From assembly GCA_037903355.1 (NCBI GenBank), contig JBAJFE010000042.1:1996001-2060000 (forward strand): a stretch of 64,000 bases of DNA. Direction: 5' to 3'. The translations under genes and the position numbers were made by a program. This DNA is from Trichuris trichiura. Its lineage: Eukaryota; Nematoda; Enoplea; Trichinellida; Trichuridae. The notes beneath the pieces were generated by a model. That model was not told the origin of the DNA. It worked only from the letters and a program-made list of their open reading frames with translations, and did no database searches. Below, piece after piece: positions 10,853-21,268 of the stretch (within the stretch, counting starts at the first letter, position 1; every line of letters begins with the position of its first letter).

Positions 10853-13800
10853 TTGATCCATTTAACGGCTTGCTCAAGGTCGAATATTGGAATGCCAGTA
10901 AAAGCTTGATCAAATGAATTCTCAATTACATGAAACTACCAAGAAGACAAAAAATACAGGATGGATAAATGATGTTCAAGTTGCAAGCATTCAATTCCTT
11001 AGATGAACTTGCATAATCATTCTAGCGCGCTGATTAGAAGTGTTTCAGTTCTTTCAAGTTTAAAAGTGCCTACTCAATGAAAGTATTGTATCAGCCCCAT
11101 AGTTTGACATGCAGTCAGGAAAGAGTTGATTACACCTGAGCATCGTTCGTTATTCTTGTTGTGCTACTTCGCGTTCCAATGCAACGCTCTCTACGATGTG
11201 ACTACGGGTCTGCTGAAACCGCACTGCGATTTCCCTCCTAAAGCTTCCACACATCAGAGAGCCATTGTCTCCCAGAACTGCCTACGTCCCCTTAGGTTGC
11301 GTGGCCCTTTTTATTTTCCAGGGTTCCCCTTTGGAATCACTGATGTATGCAGTAGGCCGCATTTAATTTTTTCTTCGCCATCTCTACCTATGGCGCTCAG
11401 ATTTCATCAGCCTTCCCAGAGTTTCTCTCCCACCATTATTCGCCTAGAATACCTTTGCCGGCCCTTCGTCTGAGACGTGAGAATCGAGATACGTTCTGCA
11501 GTTACCTAGTTTACGTCCCCTCTTGTCTGCTTTTATCGTTCTAGCGGCGTTTTCCATGCTTACAAAGACAGCAGAATCGAAAAGAACAAATGGGCTTGCG
11601 ATAGTTCACAAGTTAACTTTAAAGTTTAGACATAAAGCTGCTGATTGGAATAATCTAGAGTTAACTCTCGCTAGCGGATAGATTAGCATTTTGCACGAGA
11701 TAAAGTCATTCATCACGAGTCACCCATAAAATGAACTGAGCCAGGTGCATCTAATGTCAGAGATCTTTGTCGCAGCCGCTGGCAGGGTATCATTTGTCTG
11801 TGAGGCAGAGTTCGCATTGGAGAGTTGCGTATTTAGCCTGTAGGATACCTGGTCGTTCAGGGCGAACATTTTATCTGCTGCTGATTTAAATTTTGCGTTC
11901 AAACTGCCGCGTAAACAGCATCCAAAGGGCTTTTACTCCCTTCTTCCTCAGTAGCGCGTCCGATTTCTTAGTGGTATCTCCTCAGCCTTCGAGTGCCCTT
12001 TCCCGGTACCCTCTTTATTGCAGCTTTGGCTTGCAACCCCACCTAAAATCTTCCAGAACTCACAGGAGGTGCAGGATCTCACTTAAGAAACACTGTAGTA
12101 GGCAATGACTGAAAGAGCGTTTGAACCAATCTTTTCAAAGTGGTAACTTGACCACAGCGGTTAGAAATTTTTCCCAATCTTGAAGACTGCTACTGACTTT
12201 TTGTCAGCGTAAATCGAAAGGACTAAAAGTCAGCTGAGAGTGCAGCAGTTCTAAGTTGCAAAATGAACAGAACAATAAGCGGTGCTTAAGGAAAATTTGA
12301 TCAGCCTCAATAGTAGGTGATTGGGCGAGATATAAAAGTGGTTTTCCCTTCCAAATTTCCAGTGCTTTTCAACAAGGTCAACAGATCAGGCGAACGTAGT
12401 CTCTCTTCCATGGAGATTTAAAAGGCAGCAGAGATCGAAGGCCCAGTCTCCATTGCGTGCTGCCTTATAGTCAGAAAGTACGATAGCTGATCCGTTATTC
12501 AGCATCCTAAAATCTAGAAATTTTGAGCGCTGACCTGAAGTCACAAGACAGAATGTTGTATACGGCTTTTGTGACGAAAGTCTGGGACAGCGGCAGCTGA
12601 AGTAACCCATTCGCCTATGATTATTGAGACTTACGTAACAGGTGCTCACTGTGCAGTTTGTATGGAACTGGATTGAATATCTTCTAGGAATAACCAAACT
12701 GATAAAGATGACAAGGAGAAGATAAGACATTTATGTTTATCAATAACAAAAAACCTTGAGCAATTGAAGATGCTGAACAGAAGTGGAAACGTCAAATCGC
12801 TTAAGGAAAGATGTGGCGGAAAAGCGTCAGCACTTTATGTGGCCTGGAAAGATAGAAAAATAAGCTGTTCGAGCTCCATAGCGAAAGAAACGGACAGAAG
12901 CTAATGAGAACTAAAAAAACGTTGCGTAGAGTTAAATGCAACGACAATATCGACAGCATATTGAGGGTGTAGATTCGTCAGTGTCACAGCAAACACATTC
13001 TGCTTAGCCGTGAAATAATGATGAGACAAGCAAGGCACTATCACGATTAACTAAAAATTGAAGGAATCTATAAACTTTCAACGAGAAAACCAAAACTACA
13101 GTTTTAAACTTTTCCGATGGTGAAACGTGCACTGCTGAGGAAGCATCAGATGAATTCTCTAAAATCATTGCCAATGAAGAGATAAAGTCCATAATGCCGA
13201 TGGAACATTGCTACTTTGGCGTCATTGCCTTCGACATGACTATGTCAGAAAAAATTGTTCCCGCAGGAATCAAAGATGGCGAAGATAAAAAACTGTTTAG
13301 GCACGCGAAAGTGCCTGAAGTCTTCAAAAATGTAAACTTGGCTCTAGTCGGAAGAAGTTCGCAATCAGGCTGTTTTAACGGCTTTCATTTATCACCAGTC
13401 CACCACTATGCTAATAATAAAGAATGGATCATAAGGGACATGTTTTTTAAACGGTTTCAAAAGCGCTGTGCAGCAGCAGCTTTCCGCGCTCAGTGCAGGA
13501 AAGGTCGGAGTGCAGAAAGATTGTACGATTTTGTCACTTTTCTGTAAATGTCCTTCCATCTTACAGTGATATAAAGTGCGTAAGTTATATGTTTACCTTA
13601 AACGTGATATCCTTAATCCGGCTATATGACCAAGCTGCGCTCAGATCAACGAAGGGTAAATAAAGAAGCGCTTTTTTGACCCGCATGTTAGCATTAATGT
13701 ATAAAGGCTGAATGGGAATCGTTGTTGAAGGAAGTTTAGCAATACGGATAACACATGCGCTGCTACGAACCCTTAAAACATAATGAATGGTACAGTTGGT

Positions 13801-16490
13801 GCATCGCTGGTACACTATACTATCCGCAGATACCTGACCTATGGAAAGATGCCAAATTTTACTTCACGGTAAGATGATACTAGAATCATTGCATACACGA
13901 AAAGTCTACCTTCGAAGCTTGTTAGTAAACTGGAAAAAGTGGATTTCGAAAAAGTTTTCATTATTGATAACGATGCTCCGACTATATATTCTTTAACCAG
14001 GAACAACTGAAATTGTAAAGAACGAAAATAATGATGAGCGCAGTAACGACGAAAACGCTTTTGTCAACACTGCAGAAAAGCTTTCCATAGAAAATACGGT
14101 AAAAATGTCTGTAAAACTTATCGAAGCAGCAGAGCATGACTTTGCCGGTTTCTAAATCAACGAAAACGTTTCACGGCAAAAGTCCCTGTTAATTAGAAAA
14201 ACAACTTTAAGGTGTTTACAAAGGCAACCAAATAAGCTGCTTTTCTATCCACAGAGCGTCCGCTTAGTAATCAATAGAAGCTATTAAGTTCTTAAAAGCA
14301 TTACCTAAAATTACCGTCGCACCCTGCCTGTAAACTGTATCTATACCAGTAAATGAATTTTGCTTTCAAAATTTGGGCCCAAGACAGTTATCTTTACCCT
14401 TGCAAATGTATGTGTAGTTATCTTCAACCTAACTGTATTACAACGGCGTTACTTTTGTCCCCATATTCAACAGTCGTGGCGTGAATCAGAAGTAACCGTA
14501 TATTAACTCACAGCAACTTCTGGAAAGACCCATGTCTTCCAAAATCAGGAATACGCCTTGTCTGAGCATTTCAGATAATGAATGTTCTACTGCACTGCAA
14601 GATCTAATCTCTAGTTGAAGAAAGGAAGATTATGAGTGAGCTAATGAAGAACAACTTCACAGTATTTGGCAAAATTGAAGGCCTTATTACCTTAACGCTA
14701 GTATAATAGATTGCCAAAATCATCATACAGATCGATCAATTCTATTAATAACTTGTGAAGTAAACTGTTTATCATTACAGTTTCACAAAGAGGCTCAGCT
14801 AATATCTTTAATGCAATCATTTCGGGAACTAGTTATGAAGAACTCTGCAAGCATCGCTAGCTTCTTAGTTCCACTAGTGAACTCAGGGCACTCTGATATT
14901 GCCATTAATTGATGAGTTCATTCAATCAGACAACATGTCGAAGTAAAACTTAGATCACAGCTACCGTAAAGCATAATTAATTACTTCAGCTGCTCCATAT
15001 TAAATACTAAATTATCGGCTGTTGCAGAGCAAGGCTGGTTTCAATAGGATCTTAGAGCTTAAAATCTGTTGACCATCGGTTATTTGTAAGGGCTTTGGAG
15101 CTGTCCAGCGCAGTTGCACCAGTACAAGTTTAAGACCATTCATTTCGCACAAACGAAGTGCCTGATCGATACGAAATGAATGGTCTTAAACTTGTACAGG
15201 TGCGAATGCAGTAGATCTCAACTAGTAGGAAAAGTGAAACATAATATTTGCACAGGACAAAAGCCGTTTATTGAAGCTTTTTAAATAAAAGCTTTCAGTC
15301 ATGAATTTCCTGTCGTCAGTTATATAGCGGTAATTCTTCAGTATGTTAACGACACTGATAACGGAGAAGAACCGCCCGCACATGAGAAACTTCAGTACGC
15401 GCTTCCTGTACAAGAAGTAAACAATTCTAAGATGTCGTTAAAAGAGTCTTATTTTCAAAAGTGTAAGAAAAATGATTACATTTTTTTGTTCTCTACACGC
15501 TCATTAGCTGTTACCTGATATGCTAATTTATAAAACAAAAAACCTTCTTCCAGAGCAGCCTTAGAATATAGTACCTGTTTAAACTTCTTTCTTTCTTTTC
15601 ATGACCGAAACTTCCTATAGGCATTGACAGCATAGCTGCCAGCTTAGTCTAGGCACATCATAAATCCCTTGGAGACACGCACAGGCGTCTGCACTGACAA
15701 ACAACGGAGATTACCCAAACGAAAAAAGTAATCACCACAGTTAGCTTTTAGGGACACTTTTACCTCCGGATGGCTGACTCTACGCATTTGCAAAGACCCT
15801 AATGACGGTTGTAACCCAGAAGTTCCAGCGTTCACGTCAGTAAGAAGCCTGTCAAGAAAGCAGGTCCCGATCATGAAATGAAAGAAAGAAATTAAACACA
15901 TAGCTTCTTATGACCAGAAAGTTTGAAAAGTTATTTTAATCAAAAATTTGTTTGCGTTAGCATTCAGTGACTGGTTCAACTAGCTTGACGACAGGTAAAA
16001 GTCTAATAACTTTCCAAAATATATAGACATGAAGATGAACTGGGACAAACGCTATCATGCGTCGAAAGTGTATCACAATAAATAAGTTCCTGCACAAACA
16101 ACACGGTTCAATTAAAAGTCAGAACGCTGCTGGATGCTAAGACAGTAAAGATTTTGCCCAACGCTTTCATTTTGTATGAAGACCGTAAATACCTCTGATG
16201 CTACCTAGAGAATCGGTAGCATCGAACTGAGGCCGGTCAGCGGTTAGGTAAACTGTAATAAACAGAAAGATCTACTCACCAAGACTTGAGAAAACAAAAT
16301 CTCCCTCTGTGGCAGTTATCTTGTAAGGAATAGCATACTAACACTTATTAGTATGAAGTGCATATCGCTGTACAGGCGAAGACAACAGAGTAACCATGAA
16401 TAGTGATGGACGATGTACCGAAAACGAGTGGGGCAAAATGAAACAGAGATCGAACGAACCAAAGGGATCTACCTGGTTTTTGTTTGTCTA
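10853..16490. other. Gene-poor stretch
   Basis: Reading frames up to 117 codons occur (for example 11126-11473 and 13194-13547), but none shows a domain, signal peptide or believable splice partners. One perfect-looking hairpin at 15116-15203 is described separately. Confidence 0.45.
15116..15203. repeat. Hairpin-forming inverted repeat
   Basis: Arms of 32 bp at 15116-15147 and 15172-15203 match almost perfectly (core GTACAAGTTTAAGACCATTC) around a 24-base loop. It is probably a small fold-back or MITE remnant; no target duplication was found. Confidence 0.7.
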
Positions 16491-16492
16491 TA

Positions 16493-17656
16493 CGAGAATT
16501 GTTCGGAAAGTTTCCGGAAAGACGGTACAATGTCTAACTGAACGCCCTGACGGGCCAAAACATGTTTAATCTTATCTCTCTTCAGATTTGTACGGAGTGG
16601 TAGCCTTATCCGACGCTGCGTCAGTGTGGTATAGGCTGCTCCTAAAGTAATCATTTTTACCATGATATGGAAAATCTTCATTTTAAGATAGGGCTAACAT
16701 TAAATTCTTATCCAAGCTTTAGGAGCCAAAGAGGACTATTTAATCTTTGCAGCAGGTTTATGGAAGTAGCGCACCATCTAAATCGGTTGTCTATAAATGG
16801 ATAAGGAGTTTCAAGGAGGGCAGAGAGGTCATTGAAGAAGACTGAAGAGTGGAAAAACCGACAACCGCAACGAGAGAAGGAACCTTGTCCCTTGTCCGGA
16901 ACCTAGTGGAAGAAGACCGCAGAATTACCATCAGAAAGATTGACAGAATGGCCAGGACCTCCCTCCATTTAGCATTTGTAATACTGCATGAAACCTGTGG
17001 TCTGAGGAAGCTTTCAGCTCAGTGAGTTCCGGAAGCGTTGCCCGAAGAACAGCTAGTTTGACGCGTTAACCTTTCTCGGGAGCTTTTAGAAAATTGAAGC
17101 AAATGAAACTGGGTCCTTCGACCGTATTCTCATGGGAGATGAAATTTAGTTCTACCAGTATGACTCTGAGAGTAAGATCCAATTTAAGCAGTGGTTACCG
17201 AGGGATTCAGTAGGTCCAGTCAAGTTCAAAGCGGAGCAGTCGGCTAGAAAGGTGATGGCGTCCATATTCTGGGACTCAGACGGAGTAATTCCGGCTGACT
17301 TCCTCAAAGGAGAGCGAACAGTCACGGCAAGTTATTACAAAGCAGTATTGCAAAAATTAAAGACCGTACTGGCAAAAAAACGGCTTATCAAGTTGCGCCT
17401 TAGTGTCCTTTTCCATCACGATAGCGCGCCGGCTATTTCGTCAAGGACTTTGAGGACTGCTCTTCGTAAGTTTCAATGGGGCGTCATTCTATACTCGCCC
17501 TATAGTTCAGATGTTACCCTGTAAGGCCTGCAGACGCGGAGGCACCGTCCGCAGGAGTGCCTAGAAGTTGACGGAAGATACGTTGAGAAATAAGTTTAAT
17601 ATTATTGCAAATAAATTTTTGTTTAATTTGTTCTGGAACTTTTCGAACAACCCTCG
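16493..17656 (+). pseudogene. Dead mariner transposon, copy A
   Basis: Terminal inverted repeats begin CGAGAATTGTTCGGAAAG on the left and CGAGGGTTGTTCGAAAAG on the right, with TA adjoining the left end and within three bases of the right. Between them lie decayed pieces of a mariner transposase: the DNA-binding region near 16800-16990 (KEGRE, VRNLVEEDRR), and the second catalytic aspartate in HHDSAP near 17411-17430. Many stops and shifts interrupt it, and the TGDETW motif is lost. It shares TIRs and most of its protein with copy B (57895-59177). Confidence 0.85.
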
Positions 17657-18288
17657 TGTACAATGGTAGTACTAGGGCACAGTGTCCTGAAGGAACGACT
17701 GACATTATCTGCCTCATTAGGCGGCGCCTTGTCGTCCGCCTGGTGTCCATGATTCATGGAACGGCGTTTCCGCAGACTACCACTCACGAAGAAATTCAAA
17801 GTGATAATGATAATGTTCGCCAGGCTTCCGGGGGGCTGAAGCAAAGGCAAATATCTAGAGGGGAGCAAATCATCTAGAGGAAATGGTGGGGCCGTCGTCT
17901 AAACCCACCTTATGGCGCAGCTTTGAGACCCTTTAAAGTCAGGACTGAACACCTGGTCATGAACGTTAGTTCCTTTACAGACCTGATTACGTCACAACGA
18001 AGTGCTGATCCAGTTAACGCATCTAAAGAATTCATATGGTATGCTCTGGTAGAGAAGCTCCATTGCTGGTGGTACGTAGGAAGCAAATGATCTCCGAAGT
18101 ATCACCAACAATTTTCTTCTCTTATTTCCTTATTTATTGACTAAATTAACGGGACTCTTACCATTGTAAATAATAAAATCTAATTACTGCATTTGCCATT
18201 TTCATAAGCCATCAGACCTAATATTTTGAAACACTGGCTACTTAAAGCTAATAAGTTAGCATTGTGGATAATTCATTACATTTGCATC
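17657..18288. other. Spacer between mariner A and the Penelope-like pair
   Basis: AT-rich, no gene recognised. Confidence 0.5.
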
Positions 18289-18352
18289 AATAGCTCTGTT
18301 CTTGTTGAGTTTCTTTTACGGAAAGCTTGTCCCGTTGAAAAATTTTAATTTT

Positions 18353-18390
18353 CCGGAGCTTTCAGGTCAAACCAGACCCGTCTTCAGCGG
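18353..18390 (-). ncRNA. Hammerhead-like ribozyme motif, copy 2
   Basis: Minus strand: CCG, CTGAAGA, C, stem II GGGTC/GACCT, GAAA, GCTC, CGG. It lies in the 3' region of the downstream PLE unit, where ribozymes are known in this retroelement class. Stem II has lost one G-C pair (T instead of C before GAAA). Confidence 0.7.
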
Positions 18391-18565
18391 TGTTAAAATG
18401 GTGTAATGAAATTTTCGCGGTATTAACATTATGTAATTAGTGTTGCGTGGGGATGAAGTGCGAATTGTTTTAACTGTTTTAAAGTAGATTTTCTTGTGTC
18501 CTCCTCTGTCTGTCAGCTAGCCATTTTCCTGTTGTGGATACATGTTGTTATTCATAAAGTTCATT

Positions 18566-19245
18566 TTAAGGTTCTTCATTTTTGTTGGTTTTCATCAGTG
18601 GTTCTTTGTTTTCCTTTGTGTATTTAGTCAAGTGAGCAGCAATTGGAGCGTGCGACAATGCCCATCGTTCATTTATTTCTGCTCCTTGATCTCGGTTGTA
18701 TGTCTCATTGTGCCTGATGTATAGGGCTTCTTTGATTTTCCGTAAGCGTAAATTGCTTTCGTAGCATAGAACTTTCGGCTGGAGAGTCTGGTTGCAACGT
18801 GAGGCGTTTTCCACGACCGCGGAGGCCTGTATTGCTTTGTCCATGGTAGTTTTTGGGTTCGATATTTTTCTTCCACGTCGTCTTGTAGGGTTGGTGTCGT
18901 TCCCGAGAATGTTTCTTGCGTTTTTGTAAGTGGTTAGCTCCTTCATGTGTTCGTTGCATCTATGTTCTAAGGTGTTGCCCGTTTCACCGATGTACACCCT
19001 GAACAAAGGCATTTGATTGCGTAGACCAGCTCTGTTCTTTTGTTTTTTGGGATTTTGGTTTTGTCCTTCTGGAGAATGGTACTGAGGTTGGGGAAGCTCT
19101 TGAGAACGACTTGGAATCCTAACCGTTTTCCTAGCCGGATAACCTTTTCTCCTAATCCTGAAGATGTGATGTTTTTGTACGGGACTATATGTTTTCGTAT
19201 TGAAATATCTTTATTATGGATCCGATGTCCCGTTGAAATGTACAA
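18566..19245 (-). pseudogene. Penelope-like RT C-terminus and GIY-YIG endonuclease, frameshifted
   Basis: The upstream frame (19245-18967) carries the linker GLGEKVIRLGKRLGFQ and the start of the endonuclease (LVYAIKCLCSG), which supplies the GIY half. A shift then moves to the frame at 19012-18566, with VYIGETGNTLEHRCNEHM, i.e. the YIG half with the conserved Arg and EH, followed by LCYESNLRLRKIKEALYI and the usual C-terminal basic stretch. In Penelope-like elements this domain nicks the target. The shift and lack of the RT catalytic core make the copy dead. The frame shift falls between the two halves of the nuclease motif. Confidence 0.85.
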
Positions 19246-19265
19246 TAAACGAAAAGTTTTTCTCT

Positions 19266-19303
19266 TCGGAGCTTTCGGGTCTGTCGCGACCCGTCTTCAG
19301 CGG
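19266..19303 (-). ncRNA. Hammerhead-like ribozyme motif, copy 3
   Basis: Minus strand: CCG, CTGAAGA, C, stem II GGGTC/GACCC with loop GCGACA, GAAA, GCTC, CGA. It sits at the junction of the two PLE units, where a tandem array would place the ribozyme that cuts between units. The first stem I pairs are weakened (CGA against CCG). Confidence 0.68.
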
Positions 19304-19639
19304 TCAAATGAAGTGTGTGGTTTGTGGGTCGACATTTATCTTCCATCACTTTCTAACGTTTAAAACGTGAATTTTAAAGTTCTTCTTCTATGTCTGTCAG
19401 CTGCCAGTATTCTTGTAGAAATTTGTTTGTGTATGGGGGCGACCTTGTAGTTTTGTTTTCATTTTTTGACCATTTGTTCCAAAAAATTGTGATTTGATTT
19501 GTTTCTTCAGTATTTTTGTTCCCACTGATTTTTTAGCTTGTCCAACGTTTAAAACTTTGTTCCAAAATTGTGAAGATTAGTTTCTTAAATATGTCGTTGT
19601 GCTTGTGTGTCAACTATTAAGGGAGCAACAGTTGTGGAG

Positions 19640-20123
19640 TGTAATAATATTTGTCCATAAATCACTAATGTCTGCCCCTTGGTCTCGGTTGAAAGTCACG
19701 TTGTTTCTAATATAGAGAGCCTCTTTAAGTTTTCGTAGATGTAAGTTACTTTCATAGCAAAGGCACATTTCTCCTAATCCTGCCACAGGGGATAACCAGC
19801 CATGTGTCAGGCAAGATGTTTGGTTGATGTGATTCCCGGTTGCGGAGCTTGTCCTTGAACACTTCGTCGATGAAAGAGTTCGGATAGTTGTTTTTGTAAA
19901 AAATCTTTCTAATATAGTTAAATTCTGGTTTGCATAAATTGATCGCTCTATTAATCATGCCAGAGACGATACCACGCATTACCGATCGTGGGTGATGTGA
20001 TGAGAAATCAAGATACTGTTCGGTGTGTGTCGACTTCCTGTATACTCTGGTTTTGAGTCCCTGATTTGTGCGAATACTCAGGGCGTCCAGGAAGGGGAGG
20101 ATTCTATTTGCCTCTTTTTCCAT
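19640..20123 (-). pseudogene. Penelope-like RT thumb remnant fused to endonuclease tail
   Basis: The frame at 20123-19752 reads FLDALSIRTNQGLKTRVYRK, then QYLDFSSHHP, a GIVSGM motif and FNYIRKIFYKNNYP: the conserved segment after the RT catalytic palm of Penelope-like elements. After about 19770 it jumps to LCYESNLHLRKLKEALYI, the C-terminus of the endonuclease, so the GIY-YIG core is deleted. No YxDD palm remains within the block. Confidence 0.82.
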
Positions 20124-20165
20124 TGTAAAGACTATTTGATTGAAAATTGAAAATAGCTCTGTTCT

Positions 20166-21268
20166 ACGAATTTATCCTGTGTAACGAAAGAAGTCGATGA
20201 GACGAAGCACCTAACTTAAAAAAGACACACATAGCTTTCGAAGCCGTTCGCGCCCCTTTATCAGCGCATCAGAAAAGTGCCGTAATTGAGAAAGGTAAAA
20301 GCGAACGTTCAATTCTGCTTTGAAATTTATTCTCTTACGAATAAATGAAATCAGCGATTTCAAGACAAAGCAAGAATGCAAATTCAGAATCGATTATGAA
20401 ATGGTAAAAAAAGATTCTTTGAGAAATGGCCACTTAGCGGGTTGCAAATTGATGATATATCTCCATAGGAACTATGCTGTAAAATGTAAGTCATTCAAGG
20501 GCTTAGATGTTTTGAGGAAAAGGTTATTTAAAAAGCGTGAAACAGCAGAATAGTTCCGCTGATTTCAAAAAAAACACGTTAGATCATTACCGCTAAGTTC
20601 AATGCATTTGAAGCTGCTGCTGCCCATTCTGAACGCGGACTTCAATGAGACATTCAATTATTATCCAAAATAAATTATCAATGAGTTCCTGGCGCCTAAA
20701 GAACAGAACAGCAAATGTATTGATAATTAAATTAATGCCCTCCTTGCAAGTACTATGATGAAGCCAAGAATCGCTAGGCAGTAAAATGTCTTCAGACACG
20801 CTATCGCAAAGCAAGATCTTTAAAGAGGCAAATCATATCTCATATGCAATTCTGCACTTCCGTGTTATTAGATGAGAATAAGATTAATAAAACATGTCGG
20901 CGTTTCCTTACATGACCTCACCTTGACGCTAAGTGGTTATTGATCTGATTTTCACCGACCAATAACTGCATATCTTACGATCCTACGAATTTCTTACTTT
21001 CTCTAATGACTCATTCTGTCAAGAATGAGTGCACAAAGAAACTGCTGTTCACAAAAGAACATTTTTTCAAAAATCAGATGCTGTTCCTCTGTTTAGATCA
21101 ACGGCCAGACCGTGATCGGGAGATTATTCTGTTGTGCCACAGAAACGTTATTAACACACTGACGTAACAAATAACTATACATCACATTTTTTTCTTTGTA
21201 AATTTCCGTTTGCAAAACGTTGCTCAAAAACTCTCCACTTCAATAAAGCATTTTAGTGAACATTACTT
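20166..21268. other. Spacer, no gene seen
   Basis: AT-rich. Two frames of 71-77 codons at 20320-20814 show no recognisable features. Confidence 0.5.

Larger units (their letters stand above)
18289..20165 (-). mobile_element. Tandem pair of truncated Penelope-like retroelements with 14-bp target duplication
   Basis: AATAGCTCTGTTCT flanks the whole block at 18289-18302 and 20152-20165. Read on the minus strand from 20151, the first unit holds the end of a PLE reverse transcriptase, then the very end of the endonuclease ORF after an internal deletion, then a 3' region with hammerhead copy 3 (19266-19303). The second unit follows head-to-tail with the RT end, the GIY-YIG domain, and hammerhead copy 2 (18353-18390). 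One duplication around both units suggests a single insertion of a tandem template, a habit known for Penelope elements. Neither unit is intact. The 3' end (18303-18345) shares its sequence with the fold-back at 61117-61297, linking the small elements to this autonomous family. Confidence 0.85.
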
